A stretch of 64,000 bases of DNA, from positions 1 through 64,000 of the forward strand of contig RCAB01000348.1 of the NCBI GenBank assembly GCA_003640385.1, written 5' to 3'. The notes under the pieces are model-generated. The model was not told the DNA's origin, did no database searches, and saw nothing but the letters and a program-made list of their open reading frames with translations. How positions within the stretch are numbered: the first letter of the stretch is position 1; each line of letters begins with the position of its first letter. Shown one piece after another: positions 15,301-28,342 of this stretch. The DNA is from Setaria digitata. Its lineage: Eukaryota; Nematoda; Chromadorea; Rhabditida; Setariidae. The translations under genes and the position numbers were made by a program.

Positions 15301-18300
15301 TTTCTGAAACATTTCTAAATTTTCGATGAAAAAATTTAAAAAGTAATAATTATAAAATTTTGGCAAGGAATAAAAAATAAAAATAAGCAACTTTTGCATT
15401 ATTCCATCATTACAAAAATGCGTTATTACAAAAAGTCTTTGTAAATTTATCGTATTCAAAAAAAATTTTCATTCTTTTTTTCCTTTCTCTCAATCTAATT
15501 TATTCTTATTTTCAAGAATTACTGATGCAGCAAAAATTCGTTCCCCAAATTGGAAAAGGAGCAAATTCTAAAATATAATTCACACTTTGCTTGCTAGTTT
15601 TGAAATTCAAATGCATTCTAATAATGAAAGCAGAGAAAAATTCTGCCGTAAAAATAAACTTTTCTTTTTCAGTTTTCCATTTTCAAATTTCAAATTTTAT
15701 ACAGAAATGCTTGCCAAAGGCTAATTATACATCTGTAACAAGTAAATAGCACACTTTCTTAATTTTATAACTTGAAAACAACATTTTTTTTTTTCTTAAT
15801 TAAAAAAAGGCATTTTTTATAGCGTAATAAAAAAAAAAGAGAAATATTTTTGACGTAGTAAAACAAAAAAAAAAAAAGACATCAAAAGATAATTAATTAA
15901 AATTTTTTCATTTGCAGATAATAATTCAGAAATTTAAAATGATGCTTAAATATTTATAGCATAATGTTTTATGAAGGATAAATTAAAAAACAAAAATTTC
16001 AAGATTACCGCCAGAAAAAAACTAAGTTGTGAAGATTGTCTTGATTGAAAAAAAAAACTTGTTGAATAACTGTTGACGGGAATAAAAAAAAAAAAAAAAA
16101 GAAATGCTACCCTAGCAATTCTGTTCGTAGTTTCACTGAAATGATTTTTTTTTTTTTTTTTTTAAAGAGCTGTTTAAATCAAAATTTAACGGTTAAAAAC
16201 AAAAAAAAAAAAATAAATTTAAAAGGAAGGCAAATAGCTTGTTTACGAAACATCCTAATCTTTGAATTATTTTGTATAAATGATAATGTTTTGTCTTTTG
16301 AATTATTATGAAAAAGATTGAGTCTTTTTTTTGAGTTGATTTTTTTTCCTTTGCTTCATGATTCCATTTGAAATAAAATTAAAAAAAAAAAAGAAAATTA
16401 TTACCAATAGCAATATCGGCAACAGCAAGACTGAAGAGAAAATAATTACTGATTGTTTGTAATTGTCTATCAATTTTGAAGCTCACCATAACCATTAAAT
16501 TACCACCTGTTGTTAAGANAAAAAAAAAAGAAAGGAAAATTATTACCAATAGCAATATCGGCAACAGCAAGACTGAAGAGAAAATAATTACTGATTGTTT
16601 GTAATTGTCTATCAATTTTGAAGCTCACCATAACCATTAAATTACCACCTGTTGTTAAGATAGCAATAACACTTCCAATTATTACGATGCATATAAATCT
16701 ACAATTAGTTATTTAATAATGATAACGATAAGATAAGTTAGCGATAGTTTCAATTGTTAGAATTGGCAACGATACTTCCAATTATTGCGTACATGTAAAT
16801 CTGTGCAATTAAATTAATTAACAATGAGAGTGAATCTTGGTAATATTGTTGCTAAGATGATAAGACTAAAATTTCAAATTTTTATGACCAACGTAGACCT
16901 GTGATCAACTAATTAATAATGACAGGTAAATCCGGCACAATAATTTGCTAATAACCGACCGACCATTAAGCGATATAATATGCGGAGATCGGTAATTACT
17001 TTGTAAAAATTGTTAGAAAATTTAAGACAAATATTCATCGATTGCTGTGTTGCATTTATAATTAAATCATTCACTTTTGATTGTAATATTTTGAAAACAA
17101 ATTTGTTAATTTGATAATAATTCATGGTCCAATGATTAACTAATTAATTACATATAAATTTATAATAATTGCGAATCTAATATATTGTTTAGTTTGAGAA
17201 AATATTGATATTAATTTTTCAATAATTAAAATTAATGGAACCATAATAAATATTCACGGAAGTAATTAGGCGACCAGCAAGACACCAGCTTTATTTTGAA
17301 TATATGTCTAAATAATTTTCTTTCTCAATTCTTTCCTTCATTTCAGATAATTTCAATTTTTAAATTCAAAAAAAATTTGCTTCGACAGAGGCTAGGATTT
17401 TTGTATTTCATAAATCCTATTTTTCATTTATTCTGTTTTAATAATTGATTTGTCATCTGTTATTAAAATTGAATATGTGCAGGAATGAGCAAGTTTAGAA
17501 CTTGTTAATTTAATCAAAATTAATTTACTTAGCAACAATTTAAAACAAATTAGACTTTTGTCTCTTAAAATTCTTTTGCACCGTATTTTTTCAAAATAAA
17601 ACACTTTTTTCTGAAAATTTATGTGTATTTTTTCTTGTTTACTGTTTTCTATTAAATTAATAAGTGCAATTGTTACCTNCAGACTTTTGTCCCTTAAAAT
17701 TCTTTTGCACCATTTAACACTTTTTTCTGAAAATTTATGTGTATTTTTTCTTGTTTACTGTTTTCTATTAAATTAATAAGTGCAATTGTTACCTTTGTTG
17801 TATTAATTTAATTAATAAACAGTGTTAAAATTTACTTTGTATGACTCATTTGTTGTTGCATATGCACAAAGGTATCATTAGATACGACATTATCAGTTCG
17901 AGTAATTACGTTACTATTCATTGGAGCCTGTTGTGAGTGAAGGAAAGGCGTCGACTGATTAATGATAAGTGCTAACTCAGGTAATGCTGATAATGATGAG
18001 GAAGTGCTGATATCATTGGAAACGGCTGATGATGACGCAAGTACCTGCAATTATTATTCTTTTCTTTTTTATTTGTTTTTTTTTTTCTTTTGAAAATTTT
18101 CTACATTTGTTCCCAATAAATTTTAATAAAAATTTTTAATCAAATAATGCTTTCGATGTTTCACTGATAAAAATTAATCCTTGGAATTTCGTATTGAAAT
18201 TTAAAAAATTAACGACTATGGCTGCTTATTTTATTTGAAATTAAAAACAGAAAAAAAGAAAGTTGACTCATTTTTTAAAAAAGAGAAAAATTAAAAAAAA

Positions 18301-20999
18301 AAAAAAGAAAAACACGAAAAAACAATAAAATCTTTCCCTTCATTAATTTTATTTTAAAATTTGATTGAATGAGATTAATTTTTGGTATGCCTAAAATCAA
18401 AAGTAGTAGAATAAATTTCAATTTACGATTTCTCGATAATTTATAAAAATATAAAAAATATTACTTATCCTATTAATGGATGAAATTAGGATAAAAGAAC
18501 AAGCCAATGAGAAGTAGAATTAATGAGATGATAACTACACTGATAATTTGATGTATTGTTACGAATTTTAGGCTTTCAAGTAAAACAATCAGGCTTTATG
18601 AAAAAAAAGACAATGGGCAGGTTAAAAAAAATAATGAACTTAATATTAATAATAAATTTTCGTTGGTAAAAAATTTCAGAACTTTTAATGGAAGTGATTA
18701 GAAATATATAAAAACAGAAAAAATATATGCTTGAGAAATAAGCAATAAAAAATAATTATCGAAATTGTATTAATTAGTGATTTAGAAAAATAGAAGATTT
18801 ATTTGATTTTTTTAAAGAAAAATTGAAAATTTGTAAAAAAAAAAAAAGAATAAAACAAAACAATTGATAGCGGATGAAAGAAAAAGAAAAACGGAAAAAA
18901 AAAACAGGAAATATATTAGCAAAAACTTTCGGTTTTTTTTCTTTTTTATTAATTAAAACAATGAAAAATTTATGAGAAGATGAAAAACGAGAAACGAGAG
19001 ATGAAAAATAAAACAGTGGAAATACTTTGAAGACATATGTAATAACCAAAAATAGTTATAATAATGAAAAACCAACGAGAAGCACTAAGATGTAAATTAA
19101 TATTATAAACAAGTGAAGCATAAATTAACGGTAGCCTTTTTCTCCCATCATCCTTCAAACAACACTTAGACAAAAAAAAACTTTGAGGACCTAACAAAGA
19201 TTCTTTTTTTTTTTCTGTTAAGGTCGCTGATGCCTTAATAAATAGGCCAACTAATGCTACTTTATTAGTTGAAAATACCTTTTTTTGACAAATTTTTTTC
19301 CTTTCATCCACTTATTTCCGAAATTTCTCTCCCAATAATCCCTGAAACTTCCTTTCCTCTTTCTCACCTGTCTTCTTTGTTTTGCCTTTTTGAAAAGCTA
19401 AATTATTAGGTCAGATAATCGATATAAAACTTTGCTTTATTACTAAAGTGAAATTTGAAACTTTTTTTAAATGCAATTTTTTTTTTCGATGGAATGAACA
19501 AATTTTGAATTGGAATAATATTTAGTCAATTTACACAGTCATTAATGAAAAGTACGTAATTGTAAACTGATGTATTGTTATTATTACTAAATTAATATAT
19601 TTATAAGTGGATTTTTTGGAAGTGAAAAAATTGCGAAATAATTTAGGAATCGAATTTTAGCAAATTTCTCGTTTCAATGTTTTGTTTTGCAGTTTTTTTT
19701 TTTTTGAATGATAATAAAATATTAATGATGGTTTTTTGTAAAATTTCTTAATTACTGATTCATTTATGCACTATTAATGTGTGTAAATTTGGAATTTTAA
19801 AATTCAATACGGAACAAATTTAATCAGCCTAGTAATGACAAGTGATATATAATAATCAACGTTGTAAGGAAACTTAAAAAAAAAAAAACCTTTCGAAAAT
19901 TATCAGTGAAATATATCATAAAATTGAAAGGGAAAATGACACGGAAACAGGATTACAACTGAAATTATTGTTTAGAAAAAAAACGAAAAAAAAAAAAAAA
20001 AACTTCCTGAAATATGACATAAACGTTCGGAAAGCCGTAAATGAAAAACAATTCAAATGCTTCGAGATAATGCATTTGTCAGAAACTGAAGAATTCTACT
20101 TCTGATAATTAACTTCTAAGCCATAAGAAATTGAAAATTTAAAAATCACCATAATCAAGATTTCAACTGTAATTAAGATCCTTTTTTTTTTTTCTAAATG
20201 AGAACTGGAAAATGTTGGACATGCACAATGTTTTTTTTAAATCCACCAAATCGATCTTTAAATTTTCATCATTCATCTTATCATGTAATGATCGATAATT
20301 TGAACTTACAAAAAAAATTTTGTAATCATTAATTTTAATTGATTTTAAACTGTTTTTGAAGCTCAAAAAAAAAAAAAAAATATGTAAGGAACAAATTTTA
20401 AGTACGACTAGATAGCTTTGCATGCATGCATATACATTAGTTTAATTCATTAAATTAATGCAATTAGAACTGATTATTAAAATAAAATCAGTATCATAAA
20501 TTAATAAATCATCACATACTGAAAAAAACGAAAATAATTTAAAACGAATTTTAATAAGCGAACGAATTAAATTTATAAAATAAAAACTTTCCCTCCCTCC
20601 CACTCAAAAAAAAAAAAAAAAAAAAAGCACCCAAAACTAGCCTTTTATATTATTATAGTTTCAAAAACTACTAATCTTTTTCTTNTCTCCCTCCCCCTCA
20701 AAAAAAAAAAAAAAAAAAAGCACCCAAAACTAGCCTTTTATATTATTATAGTTTCAAAAACTACTAATCTTTTTCTTTTTTTCTTCAATTAATGGTGAAA
20801 TAATATTCACCTGCATGACAATTCGAAATATTTTAGAACGAACGAAAGATCCAGGTAATGTATGCAAAATATGTTCATATTCTGCTCCTCCAGTTATTGT
20901 TGTTGTTATTGTTGTCACTGTTGTTGTTGTTATTGTTGTTGTTGTTGTTGTTGTTATGGTTGTCGTTGTTGCTGTTGTTGCCGTTATTGTTGATAACAT
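9365..20999 (-). CDS. gar-3: Muscarinic acetylcholine receptor (GAR-3-like GPCR)
   Basis: Seven-TM acetylcholine receptor; C. elegans GAR-3 couples to Gq in neurons and muscle. Exons (5' to 3'): 20999-20811, 18044-17836, 16698-16547, 14903-14717, 14272-14175, 13352-13171, 12949-12840, 12755-12566, 12201-12041, 11544-11458, 10988-10810, 9582-9365. Total 1962 nt, 653 aa, every junction in phase. The N-terminus is Thr-rich, then has several N-glycosylation sequons (residues about 64-132). TM1/TM2 lie in exon 3 ([17 protein letters not shown], then [15 protein letters not shown]). TM3 has CLDY, whose Asp binds the ligand amine, and [17 protein letters not shown]4 has [16 protein letters not shown]5 [17 protein letters not shown] long third loop (about residues 325-560) spans exons 6-11. 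TM6 is [17 protein letters not shown] and TM7 [19 protein letters not shown], then a short tail. The exon-11 acceptor (AAAAG/T) is weak; a better TAG acceptor at 10997 is out of phase, so a missed micro-exon is possible. The start codon is the first Met of the Thr-tract exon; upstream coding exons are not excluded. Confidence 0.88.
13664..13790. repeat. ATA/TAA-rich tandem repeat in a gar-3 intron
   Basis: Irregular tandem arrays of AATAATATAAT-like units with recurrent AACTTGTAATAATAATATAA blocks lie in the intron between exons 5 and 6 of the receptor. No coding potential is visible. Confidence 0.7.
16378..16660. repeat. Duplicated block around N with partial copy of gar-3 exon 3
   Basis: A single N at 16519 separates two near-identical blocks (about 16378-16518 and 16520-16660). 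Each carries the same coding stretch, from the IAIG donor back to LTTGGN. Only the right copy continues into the complete exon with an acceptor at 16699-16700. The left copy (16405-16518) is therefore a truncated duplicate of the exon produced by the contig join; using both copies would wrongly repeat TM2. Confidence 0.85.
17550..17793. repeat. Imperfect duplication flanking N at 17679
   Basis: About 17550-17678 and 17680-17793 repeat the same sequence in the gar-3 intron 2 region. The second copy lacks roughly 17 bp present in the first and has a T/C difference, as expected for overlapping contig ends from divergent haplotypes or with sequencing errors. Confidence 0.8.
20591..20777. repeat. 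Direct duplication flanking N at 20685
   Basis: A CCCTCC-rich stretch, a long A run and about 60 bp of unique sequence occur at 20591-20684 and again at 20686-20777, separated by one N. It lies in the first gar-3 intron, about 35 bp beyond the exon-1 donor. It has the same contig-overlap signature as the other N positions. Confidence 0.82.
20888..20999. repeat. GTT/ATT trinucleotide repeat encoding Thr tract of gar-3
   Basis: On the plus strand this is an interrupted GTT/ATT triplet repeat. On the minus strand it reads ACA/ATA codons and encodes an almost pure Thr/Ile tract immediately after the proposed start Met of the receptor. Because the unit is a triplet, length change keeps the frame. 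It produces spurious poly-Val and poly-Leu ORFs on the other strand. Confidence 0.8.
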
Positions 21000-22021
21000 C
21001 CTTTACTTTGAACCAAAATTCATTTCCTCTTTTTCTTTATTAAATAAACAAACAAATAAATAAACACAGAGAATGAAAAACGGTAAAATTCATGCGTTTC
21101 TACAATTAATGATTAATTTAAAAGGGATGGAAGTGTGAAAGAGAAGAAGGAGGAAAAAGAGAAAAAGAAAAAATTTTCAAAATATATGTGCATATATTAT
21201 CTAAAGCAGTTGAATGATTAGTTAATTATACAGGTAAAAAAAAAAATAAATATAACTAATGATTGATTAGTTGAAAAAGGAAAACAATTTTATAATAGTA
21301 TTTAAACAGTAAAGAAAAAAAACTTTTCATTTGATAATAATGATAAAAATGACTGAGAAAAAAGTGGCATATAAATAAAAAAAAAAAAAAGTTTTGAAGG
21401 AATAGCGTGAAATTTGTCGGTTAAAGGGAAACTTTTGCATCGACAATTTGTCATCCTTAATGTACTCACAGAATATGCTTTTTTTTTTTATGCTTTTATC
21501 TATCAAATTTTATGCAATTTTTCTTTTTTTTTTTTTTTTTTTTTTCTAGATAGATCATGAATTGGAGAAACGAAAAATGTAACTGAAAAACTTTGTTGAT
21601 TATGCATTTTCAAAACAAAAAAAAAAAGTTTTGGAGAAAAAAATTTCTTTAATGATTGATTATAATGAATGATAAAGCAGGTATTAAAGAAGTGATAATT
21701 AGTACTGATATAAAGTTGAGGAAAAAAGGAACGAAAGAAGGAAAATTTCATAATCTTGTTTTTTTTTTTTTTTTTTTAATTTTAAGAATTTTCATCAAAT
21801 ATTAAAGCATTTGGCTAAAATTTTAAGAAATAATGTTGCATTATTCTTTCTGTCTTTACAAATAATGATAGCAAAAGTTATCTTCCAGAAATACTAAAAA
21901 AAAAAAATGTGAATTTTAGGTTAATGCAAGAGAACGCGATGTATTCTAAAAGTTTAAAGTAGATAAAATGCAAGCAAAAATTATTCTATGAATTTTGGAT
22001 TCTGTGCATTTGTGGTTTAAA

Positions 22022-22038
22022 ACACACACACACACACA
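22022..22038. repeat. (AC)n microsatellite
   Basis: Uninterrupted AC dinucleotide run in intergenic DNA. Confidence 0.9.
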
Positions 22039-23992
22039 AAGTTTAAAATCCTTTTTTCAATTTCTACTTTATAATTTTGGTTGTAGATTCTTATGGGCAA
22101 TAAAAACTGCCAAATATCAGAAATTAATAGTGGGATAATTATGGAAATGGTTAGGAAAAGTAGCAAATGTGATAGTTGTGAATCTTCTGAACAGCGGATA
22201 TAAAATTTAAAATTTTGACATTAAAATAGTTGATAATAAAATACCGTAAAACAAGATGTATGAGCATTGAAATCTATGGAAACAACTAATTTAATTATCT
22301 TCAACAGATTCATTAAGGATGCAAATGATTCCAACTGATAAATGATAATTTGAAGGACAGTCAACTGACTATAATATTACTGTTAAACTCTTCCATTTGG
22401 CTGTCTTCATGGATCGGAAAAATATTTTAGAACTTTCTTTACGCATTTGAATTTAAATTTTAAGCCACATCTAGGAGAAATGAATAGATTGATTATTTTG
22501 GATTTAAAAAAAAAAAAAAAACTCGCTGAAATAATTAAATTGCATTTTTTTTTTTTTAATGCCATAGCAAAACTTTTTGTTCCTGCCGATCTTTTCGCCT
22601 TTTTTTTTTACATGAAATCATGTAAGCAAAATTAAATTTTTCTTAAATTAGACCAATTTTAGTTAAAAAAAAATTTTGTGCGATGACTGGAAACGAATTA
22701 AAATGAAACTAAAAGACAAAAGTGAGCAAATTATGAAATGATATGCAAAATAATGCTGTAATGTATAAAAATTATGAAAATATGAAATGTAATAGTACTG
22801 ATAATTGAATACACTAAATGGAATATATTACAATTGTAAATTTTTCAAATTAAAACTAGAAATATCTATAAAAAAAAAAATAAGGAAAAGGAGAGGAAAA
22901 ACAAATTGCAGAGAGAAAAGAAATGAAAATTTTGATGCAAAGATGATACTGAAGCCGTTCTTTTTCCGCCTTTCTTCTACTTAAGTTTGATAAATTACTG
23001 AATAGGTCCCTTTTGGATTGTTAGCGAAAACGACGATGAAATAGCAAGCAAAATAGTTTCAATGTCTTTTTTTCTCCTCGAAAAGTTATCTTCAAATTTT
23101 TAATCACATTTTAATTTCGGATTTTTAATCTTTACTTACATAAGTAGTAAGTTTGTTACAAATATATACTTAATTTCTAATAAACATACTAATTATGTAA
23201 CTAAAGATTAGAAATCCAAAATTAAAATCCGATTAAATATAAATAAGTTCAATTATATATATATGTTCATGAATTGCATAACAGTTACGTTTGATTTTTT
23301 GTTTCAGAAAATATTTTTTTTTTTTTTTTTGTCTTGACATTGACTTGAAAATGTATCTAAACTGATGCATTTTTTTTTTAAGGTATTTTTTTTCGTTTTT
23401 TTTTTTCATTTTTTTTTTTTTGAATTTTATTTGAGCAAAATTTATTTTTAAAAGTTTTTCACCTCAACAATCCTTTAGAAGCATTAAAAAAGTTAATGAG
23501 AAATCGAAATTTTAGTCAAGAAAATAAAATTATTAGTTAATGAACAATTAAAATATTTATTTATTGATTAGTTTTTTTTTTTTTCTTTCGTTTTAATGTT
23601 AATAAATTTTTGTAGTAACTATGCTTAAAGGGCAATTCAAAAAACATTTATATTAAAAAGTTAAGCACTGACAGAGTATTTTAGCGAATGTTTTTGCAGC
23701 TGCATAATAATTGTTAATAATTTTCCTAAGAGAAATAAAACAAATGAAAAATTATCAAGAAAAAGTGGAATTATAAGAAAATTCGCTTTTGTAGTAGTTG
23801 GTAATTTTTTCAAAATATCATTAAGTAAAAAATTTTTTGAAATGAAATAATCATAAAATAGCGGTACAGAAAAGAAAAAAAAAAAAAAAAAAAACAGCTA
23901 AGATTGAAAGATAATTATAGCAACCGTAGAATGCTAAGCGAAAAAAAAAAAAAGACTGAAAATGTGACACCTTTAAATAATTTCAAAAAAAG

Positions 23993-24154
23993 CAAGACAA
24001 AGTATTAGAGACATTTTTTGACGAAGAGGAAGAAAACAATGAAAATGACATGAATGATGATGCGTTACATGAAGCAATGTTTATCGTGACTAAAAAAGAA
24101 AAAGACGAACTTTTGAAATGCAAAAAGAAAAATATGAAATATTTGAATAGTTAA
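23993..24154 (+). other. Possible isolated coding exon (acidic, Lys-rich)
   Basis: Fifty-three codons follow an AAAAAAAG acceptor-like site and end in TAA. They start QDKVLETFFDEEEENNEND and later contain ALHEAMFIVTKKEKDELLKC. The composition is more protein-like than surrounding ORFs, which are poly-Phe or poly-Lys. I do not recognise it and found no partner exon; chance openness in AT-rich DNA cannot be excluded. Confidence 0.2.
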
Positions 24155-24430
24155 AATGTTTCATATATCAATTTTATGCTTTTACTATATTGAAAGATGC
24201 CAATATTGATTGATTTTTCTTTTTCACTGATAATATTCGAATTGTTTCGTCGTGTAATTAAACAAATAAACAAATTGTTGTTTATTATAAATATAAAAAA
24301 AATAAACTTTCGCACCGCTCAGTAAATTCATGAAATTACTGTTGAAATATTAAATAACTTTTTTTTTTTTTCGACTATTCTTTAATTGATTAATTTTTTC
24401 AAACATAATCATTAAGTCAGTGCTTTAAAG

Positions 24431-24462
<32 letters not shown>

Positions 24463-27093
24463 TAGAAAGAAAACAATAAATACAATAAACAATTTGATGA
24501 AGTGAAATAATGAAATTGAGTGAATGCATTGATCGTAATGACATGAACAATTGTATTTATATCATTGAAATTTCATTTATTATTTCGATGTTTGTTTAAT
24601 TTTTATTTTGTTCACAGGAAGGAAACGAAACTGAAATGAAAACATCGAGAATTTGACTAAAAAGTAAAAAAAAAAAAAAGAAGAATAGAAAGGAAAAAGA
24701 ATTGAACGGAAGCGAAATTATTTAGGAACAATTATAAGCTTTCACAAACATTTTTTTTTTTTTCAATATTTATTTTTTAACAGCTGTTAAACATATTTGG
24801 TTCTATGCTTATTTTTTTTTCACTTTCTTTCCTTTCTTCTTTCTTTTTAATATTTTCAAAATCAAAAATTTAATTGAACAATAATGAATAACGTTTCAAT
24901 TAACTTACAATTTCCATCATTTACGTTATTTTGATAAGCAAATTCTTTGCTACTGTTTTCTCCATCTTTTCTTTTTCCTCTCGGCTAATTATCATGAAAA
25001 GAAAAAGAAACTGGTTAAATAAATATATTAACAAATGCTTGACAGTATAGTTGCTCTCTTTCTCAGTTAATTTGTTGGATTTTCTTGAAAAGTGATAAAT
25101 AAATCAAATATTAAAGACAATAAAAGCAAAGCACATAACAGAAGTACGACAACTGTCGGCTATGTGATTAAGTTTGTAGAAATATAAATTTTAAATTTAA
25201 ATGTGTAATCTCTGTGCTTGTGCGTGCGTCTGTGTATGTATCTATACGTATGTCTTCTTGTCTGTGTGTTTGTGTTTTAAACTGTTTTTAAATGCCATAT
25301 GAATGGATTAAAATTTAAAAATTCTCATTTTAAAATATCAGATAATACTGTAATTAACTTCGGATAATTTTTCCATACCAATTAGTATTAATACATAAAA
25401 TCACACGACTCTATATGCGTCATCGCATAAAAAATCTCATCGTAGAATTTTCTAGTTTAAATTATCTTCAAAAATTTATTTTATAATATGAAATTCAAAA
25501 ATTGAAAGAAAGAGACATAATTCCGTAATTTATATTTTTATTATATTGTGGCTATTAGTATTCAAATTATCAACTAATTTTTGCGATATTATTTCAATTA
25601 TCACCGCAAGGTTAGTAAGGGGCTGGATAAACGTAATATTTAAATTTGTTTATTTTTTTTTTTTTCGTTTCCAAAAATTCAAATCTGGGAAAATGTTCTT
25701 AAAACTTAAAAAAAAAAAAAAAAAAAAAGAAATGTAAATTAAGTCCTATTATTTTAAAAGTACAAAACTTGTGAATTTAAAAAGAAAAAAAAAATAGTTT
25801 AATCTTTTTGCAACGTACCGTTTTTCATCAGTAAACTTCAATTAATTAAATTAGTAATTGAAAAGTATTGAAAATATGTTAAGCAGCGTGATCGACTGAT
25901 TTTGTGTCCAATTTCGTTCAATTCTCGACCATTTATATGACTGGATGAAATTTCCTTGATTGCTCACCGAAACTTTTTGTGAAGAAATATTCTAGATGAG
26001 ATAGATATTGAATAATTAGCATTTAGTAAACCAAAAAAGGTATGCTAAGAAGGAATAAATTAATATAATATACCATAGGATCAATCGTAAGATTACATAT
26101 AAAGTAATAGTTTGCATGGATAAGTAATGTGCTGTAAATAATGCTAATTTAAACAATTATGTACGCAAACATTGCCATAAAAAATTTTGAGCAATGTTAC
26201 TTTAAAAACTAATTTACATAATATTTATTCTAAATAATACAGAAACTAATATTAATTTCAATGTTGACATCAATAATTTATTGATATAGAAATACGATAA
26301 ATATCCTTGTAATTATAGCAATATTATACATTGTAAAATGTAATGTATATATGAATTTTTGATCAAAAATAATTTTATTTAATAAAGAAAAAAAAAACGC
26401 ATTATCGTCATAAATAATTTTACTTAAAAAAAAAAAAGAAAAAATATTATCGTATAAATATAGGTTAGTTCATAAATTTAAATTTAAAATGATAAAAACA
26501 TCTGTCAAGTATAATAAATTATTATTTTTGGAAAGAAAAAGCAGCAAAAAATGCTTGGAGAAAAAAAAAAAAAGAAAGATGGAAAAGAATTGGTAAACTC
26601 CGAAGAAATCACCAAAACTGAATCATTTCTGGAAATATTTGAAAGATTTGTGTGTTTTTTTTTTCGTTTTTCTAATTGAAATAGACAAATAACTATTGAA
26701 AAATGAGGCGCAGTAATGAAAAATATATATATATATATATTTATTAGACGTAAAATGGCTAATAAATATTTTCTTGGCTTTTCTAAAATTGAGGTTGGCA
26801 TTTGATAATGGCCTAAATTGTCTTAATGTAACTAATTTATCAATATTGCATGTTGCATGTAATGCTTGTCCCTTCTATAATAAAACTTTTTTCTTTTTTT
26901 TTTCCTTATTTTTGTTTTTCCCCATTTTCCTTTTTATGATAAATAAGACTGAAAAAAAAAAAAAAAAAAAAAAAAAAAAACATACCTTATTTGACAGGAA
27001 ATAGCAAATAATTAATGCGTAAGATTTTCGACAAAAAAAAAAAAAAATAATAATAATAATTTAAATTTCAGCAATTCATTTAAAAATTTCCAG

Positions 27094-27205
27094 CTTAGAC
27101 ATGGAATACTTGGAAAAATTGTTTGAAATGCCTCATTTAACTGAAAAAAAAAAAACTGAATTCTGGAAAATAGGAAATGAATTCTTGATTTGCATGGAAT
27201 ATTAA
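27094..27205 (+). other. Possible isolated coding exon or tiny ORF
   Basis: After a good TTTCCAG acceptor there is a 34-codon ORF from ATG at 27101 to TAA, beginning MEYLEKLFEMPHLTEKKKTE. It looks helical and charged, with no family recognised. No downstream exon or donor is evident. Confidence 0.2.
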
Positions 27206-28223
27206 ATATACAAAAGCGGTCAAAAAAGTCAACATCTGAGAATTAAATTTCTTTCAGACATTTTACGAAACACAAATATTCAATTATCAATATGTTTTTC
27301 AGTACTGCAAAACATTCAGCAAAAAATCAACCGTAACTCATTGCAATTTACGTAACGTATTTCTCTCCTGATGGCTGCAGCAGTTACAAATTAATTGATA
27401 ATCATTTTTGTATCGAAATATCACAATTGCATAAAACTAAAAAATGCAACTACCAATTGAATCTAATATTGAAAAAAAAATGACGAAGAATTTCCATTAT
27501 TTTAGATATTTCGAACTTGAATTCAATATTAAATTACATATTGAAATAATGATTAGTGTAGAAAAAAATAGTAAAAAGTAGAATTTATCTATACGCTTAC
27601 ATAAATTTTGCAATATTAAAACAGGAATTTAAATTTATACTTGAAAATTGGAAAATATTTAACTTTGATTCCATTAAACTTACTCGTTTTTTCCATTTCT
27701 TTTTTTCTGCTCGGCGATTGAATTTACTTGCGATTTAAACATATATTTTTTCCTTATCTTTCCTTTTTCCTCAGTTTTTCTTCAAATTACAGGTTTCAGT
27801 AATCACTTCATTTGCTACAGCTTTAATAAACAATATTTAACATCTGATTACCATATCAAATACATTTTTTTTTTTTTGCTTGATTTATCACTTCTTATAA
27901 ATTTTCTGAATGAAGAAGCAACGCAAGCATATTTAAACTTCAATTAAATTAGCCAAGGCAATGTTTACGGCTAATTTTAATTAGTCTAACTGATAATATA
28001 TGCTTGCAGTAAATCATCATAGCCTTGCAGAAGTAAAAGTATTAAGTTGCTTTATCAAAGTCTCAAATATTCAACCGTCTTGCATTAGATGCAGTGTAAA
28101 ATGCCTATAAATTTCAAAATTTCAACGTCGCTCTTTTAAATTATTTTTCCAATTAGCACTAACTTTAATTCATTTTCCTTTTACATTACTCTAATTTTAT
28201 TTCTTTTCATCACTTTTCAACAA

Positions 28224-28342
28224 CTAATTTTTATAGAACTTTTCACTGTTAGGCGAGACTTGTTCCTCATAGAATTTTCGTTGTTGCCGCAAAATAATTC
28301 CAATTAAATCCAAGGTGTCTTTTTTGGTAGCAGGAAAAGCTC
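28224..28342 (-). other. Possible terminal coding exon
   Basis: The minus strand reads from a TTTTAAG acceptor as AFPATKKDTLDLIGIILRQQ, then a short charged tail ending in TAG. Codon use and composition look like real protein. No upstream exon with matching phase was found. It could be the last exon of a gene I could not assemble, a decayed gene, or chance. Confidence 0.25.

Noticed and set aside
20815..21063. Poly-Val and poly-Leu ORFs on the plus strand
   Set aside because: Shadows of the triplet repeat that encodes the Thr tract of gar-3 on the minus strand.
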